Source of the DNA: Deltaproteobacteria bacterium
GTDB lineage: Bacteria > Desulfobacterota > Desulfomonilia > Desulfomonilales > Desulfomonilaceae
NCBI GenBank assembly: GCA_026388665.1
Contig: JAPLJJ010000276.1
Location: 1 to 34,219, forward strand
Direction: 5' to 3'
Length of the DNA: 34,219 nt
In this document: piece by piece, positions 23,713 through 32,104 of the stretch
Layout of the letters: each line of letters starts with the position of its first letter
How positions within the stretch are numbered: position 1 is the stretch's first letter
Position numbers and translations under genes: made by a program
Notes under the pieces: generated by a model
What the model was told of the DNA's origin: nothing
The model's database searches: none
The model's input: only the letters and a program-made list of their open reading frames with translations

Positions 23713-24564
23713 TTAGATTGTTATATAACCACAATAAACCATAGCAGCGGTTCCAGACATAACCACTGGATCATTGGAGCTTTTCCAGTTAATATCAAGT
23801 GTGCCGCCCAGAAGTTCTATCGAGACCTCGTTATCCGTGAGTCCTTTCATAATAGTGACTACCGCTGACGCGCAGGCTCCGGTCCCACAGGCCAACGTTT
23901 CGCCGCTGCCTCTTTCCCATACGCGCATCAGGGCTCGTGACCGATCCAGGACCTTTACAAACTCCACATTGGTTTTCGCAGGAAACATCGGATGGTTTTC
24001 TATTATATTTCCGCAGCGCTTCGGCACATCATCCAAGTCATCTCTCTCGTATATGATAACGCAATGAGGATTACCCATTGAGACAAAGGAACAAAGAAAT
24101 GTTTCGTTGCTAATCTTGAGAGGATAATCCAGAATAGGCGCTGCTGCGTTGTCCAGCTTGACCGGTATTCGTATCGGATCGAAAATGGGTTGACCCATGT
24201 CAACGCTGGCTCTTGTGACTTGATCGCGTTCGTTAGTTAGTAGTTCTACCGTTTTGACACCGGCCCTGGTCTCAATTTTCAGGCTGTTTTTCTTGGTTAG
24301 GCCATTGTCATAAACATACTTTCCGAGACACCTGATGCCATTTCCGCACATTTCAGCCAATGATCCATCTGAATTTATGTAGTCCATAAAAAAATCCGCT
24401 ACTTCAGATGGCCGAACCACTATTACGCCATCAGCCCCAACCCCGACGCGGCGATCACAGATAACAGCCACCTGCGAAGGAGAGAGAAAAGTATCATTTT
24501 CCATATTTTGGAAGACTACAAAATCATTTTTTGCGCCATGCATTTTTTGAAATTCGATCTTCAT
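23713..24564 (-). CDS. dapF: Diaminopimelate epimerase
   Basis: A 283-aa cofactor-independent epimerase that interconverts LL- and meso-diaminopimelate for peptidoglycan and lysine. The two catalytic cysteines are both in place: Cys73 in EMCGNGIRC and Cys226 in LACGTGACAS. The N-terminal KMHGAKNDFVV and the GVGADGVI block also match. Full length. It lies upstream of the pseudopilin pair with 79 bp before the small reading frame at 23634, so cotranscription is possible. Confidence 0.95.
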   Translation of the reverse strand: MKIEFQKMHGAKNDFVVFQNMENDTFLSPSQVAVICDRRVGVGADGVIVVRPSEVADFFMDYINSDGSLAEMCGNGIRCLGKYVYDNGLTKKNSLKIETRAGVKTVELLTNERDQVTRASVDMGQPIFDPIRIPVKLDNAAAPILDYPLKISNETFLCSFVSMGNPHCVIIYERDDLDDVPKRCGNIIENHPMFPAKTNVEFVKVLDRSRALMRVWERGSGETLACGTGACASAVVTIMKGLTDNEVSIELLGGTLDINWKSSNDPVVMSGTAAMVYCGYITI

Positions 24565-24644
24565 ATCAATACCTGTATAGATTTAGACGTGGCATGTCGG
24601 CGCCAATACGTTCATTATACACAAAAGTTGTATAGAGATTCCTT

Positions 24645-24854
24645 ATGAAATACTTGAGCACGTTTCTACTTATAATTCTTGGTTGGCTCTTGGTAGATGA
24701 GTTCATACTTAAACATCATGAGATAGGCAAGAAATATTCAATAGTTGACAGGTGGAAGGACCTGGGCCGGAGAATTCACTCGGTCATAGGCACAATAGCA
24801 GTGGTGATTCTTATTATTTATGCGGTGAGATTAATATTCCACATCTTTTATTAG
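24645..24854 (+). CDS. Small two-helix membrane protein
   Basis: A 69-aa protein of unknown function. Transmembrane segments are YLSTFLLIILGWLLVDEFIL (about 3-22) and VIGTIAVVILIIYAVRLIFHIFY (about 47-69), separated by a basic loop. It is divergent from dapF (80 bp between starts) and convergent with the thiolase gene. The Shine-Dalgarno is weak (AGAGAT). Confidence 0.6.
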   Translation: MKYLSTFLLIILGWLLVDEFILKHHEIGKKYSIVDRWKDLGRRIHSVIGTIAVVILIIYAVRLIFHIFY

Positions 24855-24866
24855 GTTATGATTTTG

Positions 24867-24892
24867 GCGCAGGAGACCAGAATTCCCTGCGC
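24867..24892. terminator. Shared hairpin between convergent genes
   Basis: GCGCAGG and CCTGCGC form a perfect 7-bp GC-rich stem with a 12-nt loop. It is placed 12 bp after the small membrane protein's stop and 9 bp before the thiolase's stop. There is no clear T-run, so it is a moderate-strength bidirectional terminator candidate. Confidence 0.45.
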
Positions 24893-24901
24893 TCAAGCAA
24901 A

Positions 24902-26131
24902 TTACATCATTTCGATAGCGCAGGCCATTGAGACGCCGCCACCACCGCAAAGAGTAGCCAGGCCAAGAGTTTTGTTATGTTTTCTCATTCCGTGAATTAG
25001 TGTCACGATCAACCTTGCCCCAGTACTTCCTACCGGGTGCCCTAGACCTATACCGGAACCGTTTATGTTCGTTATTTCCCGATTCAGCTTCAATTCTTTT
25101 TCGCAACCAAGATATTGAGCAGCAAAGGCCTCATTCAGTTCGATCAATTGGAAGTCACTAAGCTGCATTTTGGACCTCTTAAGGAGATTATTCACCGCAG
25201 GCACCGGGCTCAAACCCATTATGGTCGGGTCACATGCGCCCATTCCGACTGCCTTGATCTTTGCGATGGGCTTTAAACCCTCAGTCTTAGCGCGGTCGAG
25301 CGACATTATCACAAGCGCGGTCGATCCATCATTGATACCGCTAGAATTTCCCGCTGTCACGGTCCCTGTCTTGGGAATAAACGCGGGTTGAAGTTTAGCC
25401 AGCGCTTCCATGGTCAGGCCGGGTCTGAAATGCTCGTCCTTGTCAAAAATTTTTGGTTCCCCTTTTCTCTGAGGAACGCTCAGAGGAACTATTTCCTCAG
25501 CAAATGAGCCATCTTTGGTCGCTCTTTCGACATTGTTGTGGCTACGCAAAGCGATTTCATCTTGTTCCTGTCTTGATATACCCAGTTTCATCGCCACAAA
25601 TTCAGCCGTGTGCCCCATGATGTACGGCTTGCCTCTGAAGAATTCTACAGGCCCATCCTGGGGATATGGGAGTATGTGTGAGCCGCAGTGGAGCCCAGTG
25701 GTCATGGCGTCGGTTATAAAATCATTGCCCATACGAACGCCCCATCTGGCCTTTTCAACCGTGTAAGCGACACCGGACATGTGCTCAACGCCGCCGGCAA
25801 GAATAACGTCTGCTTCGCCGGCCTTTATCATGGCTGCGCCGGACAACACAGCCTCCATTCCTGATATACATACCCTGTTAATTGTAACGGCCGGCACAGT
25901 GTCTGGAATGCCAGCCAGTAATGCGCCAATGCGCGTTACATTCATTGCGTCAGTAGGATTCAGACAACAGCCAAATCGAATATCCTCGATCATGTCCGGA
26001 GCTATACCGGCTCTATCGATTGCGGTTTTCATTGGGGTCGCCATAATACTGGACGCATGCATGTCGCGTAACGTGCCGCCAAAAGTTCCTATGGCGGTCC
26101 TACAACCGGAAACAATAACTACTTCTTTCAT
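24902..26131 (-). CDS. Thiolase (acetyl-CoA C-acyltransferase)
   Basis: A 409-aa type II or degradative thiolase. The catalytic triad is visible: nucleophile Cys88 in NRVCISGMEA, His365 in GLGHPVGSTGAR and Cys395 in LCGGGG; NEAFAAQ is also present. It condenses or cleaves acyl-CoA (acetoacetyl-CoA to two acetyl-CoA, or longer 3-ketoacyl-CoA). The sequence does not tell which. In a syntrophic or sulfate-reducing anaerobe it would serve fatty-acid or aromatic-ring-product beta-oxidation. AGGAGA lies before the ATG. A palindromic operator candidate is 52 bp upstream. Confidence 0.93.
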   Translation of the reverse strand: MKEVVIVSGCRTAIGTFGGTLRDMHASSIMATPMKTAIDRAGIAPDMIEDIRFGCCLNPTDAMNVTRIGALLAGIPDTVPAVTINRVCISGMEAVLSGAAMIKAGEADVILAGGVEHMSGVAYTVEKARWGVRMGNDFITDAMTTGLHCGSHILPYPQDGPVEFFRGKPYIMGHTAEFVAMKLGISRQEQDEIALRSHNNVERATKDGSFAEEIVPLSVPQRKGEPKIFDKDEHFRPGLTMEALAKLQPAFIPKTGTVTAGNSSGINDGSTALVIMSLDRAKTEGLKPIAKIKAVGMGACDPTIMGLSPVPAVNNLLKRSKMQLSDFQLIELNEAFAAQYLGCEKELKLNREITNINGSGIGLGHPVGSTGARLIVTLIHGMRKHNKTLGLATLCGGGGVSMACAIEMM

Positions 26132-26456
26132 GGAATATCTCCTGATTAAACCCGTAAGTTATCCGTTAATCAAAACCCTAAATTGACTCGCGTGTCAAAT
26201 AACTTTTCAAGACGCAGCAAGGGTTTGTCTACATCCGGTTCATTTTCTTACACATCAAAACGGTATAAATGCTATCCGGACAAAAGTACGTTGTTCTGAC
26301 ATTTGACGTCAGAGCAGCGCGAATTAAAATGTTTTTGGATTAATAAAGATTCAGACCGAACGCATAATATGAGCGGACGCGCTCGCTTGGCTTAGATGCC
26401 ATAGTTTAAGTACGCTGAGATTGTCCTGCAATTTAACCCGGCCCGCGATAGTGGGC
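26132..26456. other. Intergenic region between thiolase and receiver-domain genes
   Basis: A 325-bp gap without a supported gene. It holds the palindrome at 26183-26198, a small hairpin TCTGAC / GTCAGA near 26295-26313, and CGCGATA / TATCGCG (26444-26472), which straddles the receiver gene's stop codon. Nothing else recognisable was seen. Confidence 0.45.
26183..26198. promoter_or_regulatory. Palindromic operator candidate upstream of thiolase
   Basis: TTGACTCGCGTGTCAA is a 16-bp near-perfect palindrome (one mismatched symmetric pair), centred about 60 bp upstream of the thiolase ATG. Its minus-strand TTGACA could itself serve as a -35 hexamer, so a dimeric repressor bound there would block transcription. 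No convincing -10 was found. Confidence 0.4.
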
Positions 26457-26978
26457 TCACTTGATTATCGCGGCGTCATCCACCGTCATTTTCTTTTCAA
26501 AGTCGTCCCAGAATTCGTTTTCAGACTTTCTCCAGTCAGAACCAAATTTCTTGTTAAACAGGTGGCCAACCTGATCTAAAGCTTTTTTCCACGCCGATGT
26601 GTAATTAAGTTTCAACACATCTTCGAGGAATGGGACAAGAGAACCAAGTTTTTCCTTGGGCAAGTACGCGCGCGCTCCGAGTTCAATTGATTTCTTGAGG
26701 GCTTCCGGCGTAAACGCGTGAGCTGTCAGCATCACTGTTGGGAATCCCGCGTTGGTCGCTATCTGCAAAAGATCAAAGCCTCTAACTCCCATGATGTCTA
26801 ATATGACAAGGTCATAAGTGTATGAAACGAGGTATTGCTGCGCTCTTTCGAAGCTTGTGGCCCGATGCAATGTTACATTCGCTGACTCTGAGAGTTCCTC
26901 TTCTATAATATCGAGGACGTCTTCTTCGTCATCAACGGCTAGAATAAGTTTTTCTTGAAGGATTTCAGAACTTGCCAT
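26457..26978 (-). CDS. Orphan receiver-domain response regulator
   Basis: A 173-aa protein. Residues 10-125 are a CheY-like receiver domain with the acidic pair Asp16/Asp17 (AVDDEED), phospho-acceptor Asp61 (VILDIMG), Thr85 (MLTAHA) and Lys108 (YLPKEK). No helix-turn-helix or enzymatic output domain follows. Instead there is a roughly 50-residue charged helical tail (SAWKKALDQVG...SENEFWDDFEKKM). No kinase gene is adjacent. It probably signals by protein-protein contact. AGGGGA sits about 9 nt before the ATG. It is divergent from the glucan phosphorylase gene. Confidence 0.88.
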   Translation of the reverse strand: MASSEILQEKLILAVDDEEDVLDIIEEELSESANVTLHRATSFERAQQYLVSYTYDLVILDIMGVRGFDLLQIATNAGFPTVMLTAHAFTPEALKKSIELGARAYLPKEKLGSLVPFLEDVLKLNYTSAWKKALDQVGHLFNKKFGSDWRKSENEFWDDFEKKMTVDDAAIIK

Positions 26979-27428
26979 TTGGGTAGTCCCCTTTTTCCGG
27001 GATGTTACTTAACCAAATCCCTGTTTTTGTTAACCTTTAAAAGAGCTTCCGCTGACTTTAACCTAGTAGTTAACGTTGACACAAATTGAGTTTTTTCTTG
27101 CTTAACCACAGGGCGATTTGTATTACGCCCCGAGAAATGATTCGTTCTCCTGTCTGCTATGCTTACTCATAGAAAGCTTTTCAGTCAACTTTTTTACGAG
27201 ATTAACGTTCGAAAGTCGTCTCGAGTTTTCTAAAAAGTTTTCAGTTTCGTCATGATTGGGTTCTTGATTGACATGTGTTTGACAATTAGGGTTTTGGTAT
27301 TTGGATTCATTCGCCATCGTGATATCTTAAATATCGTGGCTGTAGGTTACAGGAACTCGGCAGCGTTAAGGGTAACGCTTGGTTTTCCGCCGGAATATTT
27401 AAAATCGAATTGTAGACGAGGTTATCTG
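26979..27428. other. Long intergenic region upstream of glucan phosphorylase
   Basis: A 450-bp AT-rich gap between divergent genes. Contents: two TTGACA hexamers at 27268-27273 and 27279-27284 without a clear -10; a direct repeat ATCGTG separated by 12 bp in the 27316-27338 area, enclosing GATAT-N5-ATATC; and a leader hairpin AGCGTTA / TAACGCT with a 4-nt loop at 27362-27379. The phosphorylase frame is open upstream to 27252 but that stretch does not resemble the family. A 64-codon minus-strand frame here is not supported. Confidence 0.45.
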
Positions 27429-29987
27429 ATGACCTTACGGAAGTACGTTGTCGTACCACCAATGGAAGGGGATTTAGAAAATTTTCGCGAAATAGCCAAC
27501 AATCTTTGGTTCTCCTGGAATATTGACGCGGTCGAACTATTTGACCATCTCGATGAAGGCCTTTGGCGTGAAGGTGGTCATAATCCACTGTGGACTCTGA
27601 TACGACTTTCCAGGCAACGACTCAAAGAGATTCGTGAAGACGAAGGCTATCTGGCCCACGCTGAGAGGGTGTGTCAGAGATTCCGAGCGTACATCAAACG
27701 TGCCAAGAAATACGCATATCGTCTTGAACATCCGATTGATTTTGTGACTGCTTATTTTTCTCTCGAATTTGGAATCACGGAATGCCTTCCCATATATTCT
27801 GGCGGCCTGGGGCTACTGGCTGGAGATCATCTGAAATCAGCCAGCGATTTGAACCTGCCTCTTGTTGGTGTCGGGCTTATGTATCAGGAAGGGTACTTCA
27901 AGCAACGCCTTTCACAGGATGGATGGCAACAAGAAATTTACCCCCGGACTCAGTTTGACACGATCCCGCTCGAAAAACAGACGGACGCTTCCGGCGCTCC
28001 ATTGATGTGCCGGGTAAATCTCGCCGGAGATCCACTGTATTTCAGAATCTTGAAAATTAATGTCGGCCGAATCCCCTTGTACCTTCTTGACGCTGACATA
28101 CCTGAAAATCCTCCTCTTTTTCGGGCCGTAACAGCTCGATTATATGGGGGAGACACCGAGATGCGAATTCGGCAGGAAATTCTTTTGGGCATCGGAGGGG
28201 CACGTGCCTTGCGGGCTTTGGGAATTAAACCCGCGGTCTTTCATCTCAATGAAGGACACGCCGCTTTTACCCTTCTAGAGAGGATGCGATACTTTACTGA
28301 GGACGAAGGCCTTACATTTGAAGAAGCTCGACAGATAGTCACAAGCCAGAGCATACTCACCGTACACACGCCTGTTCCAGCGGGCAACGATATCTTTGAC
28401 CGGGGGTTAATGGAGAAGTACTTCCGCATTCCGGTCCAAAAGGCCGGGTTGGATTTTGAGCGATTTCTCTCTGTGGGACGACGGCGCCCAGATGATCGAA
28501 ACGAAGGTTTTTGGATGCCGGTTCTTGGATTGAGACTAAGTTCCAAAGCTAATGGTGTGAGTAGATTACATGGTCGGGTAGCGCGTGAAATGTGGCACGA
28601 CGTCTGGCCAAACGTGGACAAAGAAGATGTCCCGATTGGATATATTACTAATGGTGTTCACATACCTTCGTACATATCGAGGGACCTTCTTAGATTATAT
28701 GACAGGTATATGGGCCCGGGATGGACGGAAGATCCTGACAACGAAAAAATCTGGCAGCGCGTAGAATCCATTCCGGATACCGAGCTTTGGCGAACACACG
28801 AACGGTGCCGTAACAGACTGATCTACTTCGCTCGGCGTAGATTGACGAAACAATTAAAGGTTCGCGGAGCGTCCGCCCTAGAAATTGAACAAGCTCAAAA
28901 CGTATTAAACACGGAGGCCTTAACTCTTTGTTTTGCCAGACGTTTTGCTACTTATAAGCGCGCTACCTTGATATTTAGAGACCTTGAAAGATTGGCGTGC
29001 ATACTCAATCAAACCGACAAACCTGTCCAACTCATCTTTGCAGGTAAAGCTCACCCGGCGGATAGCGGCGGCAAGAAATTGATTCAAGCTATAGTCCAGA
29101 TCATTAAATCCGAACCATTCAGGGGACGAGTTGTTTTTATAGAAGATTATGACATCAATGTCGCTCGCTACATGGTTCAGGGCGCGGATGTGTGGCTAAA
29201 CAATCCACGGCGTCCCTTGGAGGCCTGCGGCACCTCAGGGATGAAAGCCGTAGCCAACGGAGCGTTGACCTTGAGCGTGCTCGATGGTTGGTGGGATGAG
29301 GGTTACTTGGGTGATAACGGTTGGGCCATCGGATCAGGCGAAGAGTACGACAACCCCGATTATCAGGATGATATCGAAAGCAAGGAACTTTATGATCTGC
29401 TCGAGCAAAGCGTTATCCCTCTGTTTTATGAACGAGGTGTTGATGAGATTCCACGTGAGTGGATAAGAGTGGTGAAAAGATCTCTCAGCACAATTTGCCC
29501 CATCTTCAATTCACACCGCATGGTGACTGATTATGTGGAATCTTCTTATGTTCCCTGCGCAACCGACTTCAAGAAGTTGTCGGAATCAAATTATGCTGTT
29601 TTGAAAGACATGGTGGCATGGAAGAAAAACATTGAAAAAGATTGGGGCAAGATTTCAATCATGGATATCAATGTTTCCAATGACGCTGAACGTCTGAAAG
29701 GCAAGAATGTTGAAGTTCAGGTTAAAATCGACACCGCCGGGCATAAACCGGATGAACTGAAGGTAGAATTGTTACACGGACCAATTGATCTCTGGGAAAA
29801 CTTTAAGGACAGACATATAACCAGACTTGGCGCCTCTAACGACGCAGATTCAGATCATGGGGTCTTTCTATTTAAGGGACAAATTCCGCTGAGTGAAACA
29901 GGCTTATATGGATATGGCGTGCGAGTCACGCCCCAGTTTCCCAATTTGCCTTCATCAGAGGGTCTTGATCTGATACTCCGTGGTTAA
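27429..29987 (+). CDS. glgP: Alpha-glucan (glycogen/maltodextrin) phosphorylase
   Basis: An 852-aa enzyme of the TIGR02094-type 'alpha-glucan family phosphorylase' branch. It removes glucose from alpha-1,4-glucans as glucose 1-phosphate using pyridoxal phosphate. Seen: PFAM-type N-terminal block NLWFSWNIDAVELF; YFSLEFGITECLPIYSGGLG; HLNEGHAAF; and the pyridoxal-lysine motif GTSGMKAVANGAL followed by LDGWWDEGY. The start at 27429 (ATG, GAGG upstream) matches the family's usual MTLRKYVVVPP opening. The last about 100 residues look like an added beta domain (VEVQVKIDT...ELLHGPI), as in this subfamily. It suggests glycogen storage. Confidence 0.93.
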   Translation: MTLRKYVVVPPMEGDLENFREIANNLWFSWNIDAVELFDHLDEGLWREGGHNPLWTLIRLSRQRLKEIREDEGYLAHAERVCQRFRAYIKRAKKYAYRLEHPIDFVTAYFSLEFGITECLPIYSGGLGLLAGDHLKSASDLNLPLVGVGLMYQEGYFKQRLSQDGWQQEIYPRTQFDTIPLEKQTDASGAPLMCRVNLAGDPLYFRILKINVGRIPLYLLDADIPENPPLFRAVTARLYGGDTEMRIRQEILLGIGGARALRALGIKPAVFHLNEGHAAFTLLERMRYFTEDEGLTFEEARQIVTSQSILTVHTPVPAGNDIFDRGLMEKYFRIPVQKAGLDFERFLSVGRRRPDDRNEGFWMPVLGLRLSSKANGVSRLHGRVAREMWHDVWPNVDKEDVPIGYITNGVHIPSYISRDLLRLYDRYMGPGWTEDPDNEKIWQRVESIPDTELWRTHERCRNRLIYFARRRLTKQLKVRGASALEIEQAQNVLNTEALTLCFARRFATYKRATLIFRDLERLACILNQTDKPVQLIFAGKAHPADSGGKKLIQAIVQIIKSEPFRGRVVFIEDYDINVARYMVQGADVWLNNPRRPLEACGTSGMKAVANGALTLSVLDGWWDEGYLGDNGWAIGSGEEYDNPDYQDDIESKELYDLLEQSVIPLFYERGVDEIPREWIRVVKRSLSTICPIFNSHRMVTDYVESSYVPCATDFKKLSESNYAVLKDMVAWKKNIEKDWGKISIMDINVSNDAERLKGKNVEVQVKIDTAGHKPDELKVELLHGPIDLWENFKDRHITRLGASNDADSDHGVFLFKGQIPLSETGLYGYGVRVTPQFPNLPSSEGLDLILRG

Positions 29988-30076
29988 ATACTTTTCAAAG
30001 CATCCGTTTGAGTTTATCTAATCAATCCGGATTTAAGCGGCTCCTTTTCATTTGAGCAGGTTTATTGTGAGTTAGT

Positions 30077-31819
30077 ATGGACAATTGGCGCAAAACCGTT
30101 CTTCTGTGGCTTCTCGTGATCACTAGTGCCGCTACGGTTTTTTGTGTAGGAAATTTCGACACATTTTCGAATCCTTACCTCATAAATGACGATACACGGC
30201 AACAAATTTTCTGGATGGAACGTTGGCGTGATCCTCAGTTGTTCCAGAATGATTTCTTGGCCTTATATGCAGAGAGTTATGTTCCAGTTGGCTTGAAGGC
30301 GATTTACCGTATCGGTTGTTTTTGGTTTAATCCCTTGCTGTTGTCCAACATCCTGACGGCGATACTTTTCATAGTCACGGCTGGGTTATGGTTTGCTTGG
30401 GGACGCGTGTTCGGTGATGACTTTACCGCGTTTCTGGTCGTAATCGTTTATTTTTTGTTCTCCGGATTTCAGGGTCAGATGGCTGGGGGGTTATCGCGTG
30501 GTTTTGTTTTCCCTTTGTTAATCGCGTATCTATTATTTGTTTCGCAGGGGAAAATCTTTCATGCAGGCTTGATCCTTTTAATTCAATCTCTTATCAATCC
30601 GTACGTTTTTCTATTGTGTCTACTCACACATACTCTCCTTATGGTGACCAGGTTCGGCCCCAGGCTGTTCCCAAAAACATTTCAATCGATGACTAATGTT
30701 TGCCATGTGATTCGTCCTTCCTTTGTTGGGGCGTCATACGAATCTGATCAACACTCAAGCCTGGGGTCGAGATCAGAAGAAAAACCCACGGAAAAGATAC
30801 TGAAAACCATCAAGAGCCTTCTAGTTCTAAACTCTCCAGTAATCCTGGGTGTGGTTTTTATGTTTGGCAACATTGTCTGGTATCAATCGAGCACCGGGCA
30901 CTTAATAAGTTGGGTGGAGATGATCGGCAAAAGTGAGTACACGGAGTTCGGACGCTATCAATTGTATCCTACTCCGTCATTTTTTCATGAATTGATAAGG
31001 CCCTGGATCTTTAACCTGTCATTTCCATATTGGGGACCAGTTGCAGGTTGGATCATGGTGTGTCTTGCCGTAACCGTGTATATATTCGCTGTTCTAAATT
31101 ACAAGCCGGTTTTGAAATGGGAAGGGTTGAAAGGGTTGCTGTTCATTATCCCGGTTTCTTTAATACTCTATGCAATTGCAAGATTGTTTCTAGTCAAGCT
31201 GTTCATTCCAAGAAGATACATTTTTTATACGCTGAATATCATCTATTGTATCAGCTTCGCAGTAGCGCTACGGGTTCTATTTGAAAAGATAAGAACCAGC
31301 CGAGTTAAGGCGCTCGGACTTATTCTGGCGTTATTGGCTTTTGCTTGCGTTAAGGGGCGCCATGTTGAATTTTACGATTTTTCAGAACATCATAGTCTTT
31401 ACAAATTTCTACAAACAACCCCGAAAAACGCTTTGACTGCAGGCCAGCCGGAAATTATGGACAATGTCGTAACTTTCGCGAAACGTCCGGCTTATGTGAC
31501 TTTTGAATTATCACATACATGGATTGAACCGTACTGGAGCGCAGTTAAGAAAAGGACTTTTGATCTTTTTAGGGCATATTACTCGTCGAACCCTGAAGAG
31601 ATAAGGTGTTTCTGTAAATCTAACCATATCAAATACATGATTGTGCGATCGGAAGATTTTGACCCCGAAAGGTTGAAGACTTCACCCGCCTATTTCGAGC
31701 CGTTCAATGGATTCATCTGGTATTTGACCAATTCCACCAAATATTTTGCTGTTCTTGACAAAACAATTTTCCCACCGATTTTTGAAGAAAAGGGTGTTCG
31801 AGTATTACGAATCGAATAG
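30077..31819 (+). CDS. Polytopic membrane protein, possible GT-C-type glycosyltransferase
   Basis: A 580-aa integral membrane protein with roughly 10-11 hydrophobic segments. The first periplasmic loop holds NDDTRQQIFWMERWRDP (about 37-53), with a pair of acidic residues right after the first helix. This is where GT-C glycosyltransferases keep their catalytic Asp, and the layout resembles uncharacterised GT-C-like proteins in other bacteria. A charged cytoplasmic loop (about 205-250) splits the helices. The last about 140 residues are soluble, with a mixed alpha/beta look (YMIVRSEDFDPE). Its role in glycan or lipid modification is inference. The Shine-Dalgarno is weak. Confidence 0.6.
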   Translation: MDNWRKTVLLWLLVITSAATVFCVGNFDTFSNPYLINDDTRQQIFWMERWRDPQLFQNDFLALYAESYVPVGLKAIYRIGCFWFNPLLLSNILTAILFIVTAGLWFAWGRVFGDDFTAFLVVIVYFLFSGFQGQMAGGLSRGFVFPLLIAYLLFVSQGKIFHAGLILLIQSLINPYVFLLCLLTHTLLMVTRFGPRLFPKTFQSMTNVCHVIRPSFVGASYESDQHSSLGSRSEEKPTEKILKTIKSLLVLNSPVILGVVFMFGNIVWYQSSTGHLISWVEMIGKSEYTEFGRYQLYPTPSFFHELIRPWIFNLSFPYWGPVAGWIMVCLAVTVYIFAVLNYKPVLKWEGLKGLLFIIPVSLILYAIARLFLVKLFIPRRYIFYTLNIIYCISFAVALRVLFEKIRTSRVKALGLILALLAFACVKGRHVEFYDFSEHHSLYKFLQTTPKNALTAGQPEIMDNVVTFAKRPAYVTFELSHTWIEPYWSAVKKRTFDLFRAYYSSNPEEIRCFCKSNHIKYMIVRSEDFDPERLKTSPAYFEPFNGFIWYLTNSTKYFAVLDKTIFPPIFEEKGVRVLRIE

Positions 31820-32104
31820 GAATTTCAGAGTGGGTTCTTTTTTTATGGAGGACTTGCATTTTTCTACTTGGTAGGGGTTGATTTGTTTTATTTAAAAATG
31901 TAATTATATCTATACTTCAATTAGGGCTTGGTTTCTGAACATTCACTTTTATTACGAACATAGTGCTCCCTTTCCCGATGCCCACTTTACAGTCTCGGGA
32001 CAAAATAACAATCTTGTGTCAGCGCCTGTGGCGTTGATTTAACATTCCGTGGCTGACTAACCACTCTCTTTTGAGGTGTTTTCATATTTCGACAGGAGGT
32101 TTAG

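Noticed and set aside
27123-27317. 64-codon minus-strand frame, asparagine- and glutamate-rich
   Set aside because: No ribosome site or family resemblance; it lies over the phosphorylase leader and looks like chance composition.
27252-27428. 59-residue N-terminal extension of the glucan phosphorylase
   Set aside because: The family begins at MTLRKYVV and the ATG at 27429 has a Shine-Dalgarno; the extension resembles translated noncoding DNA.
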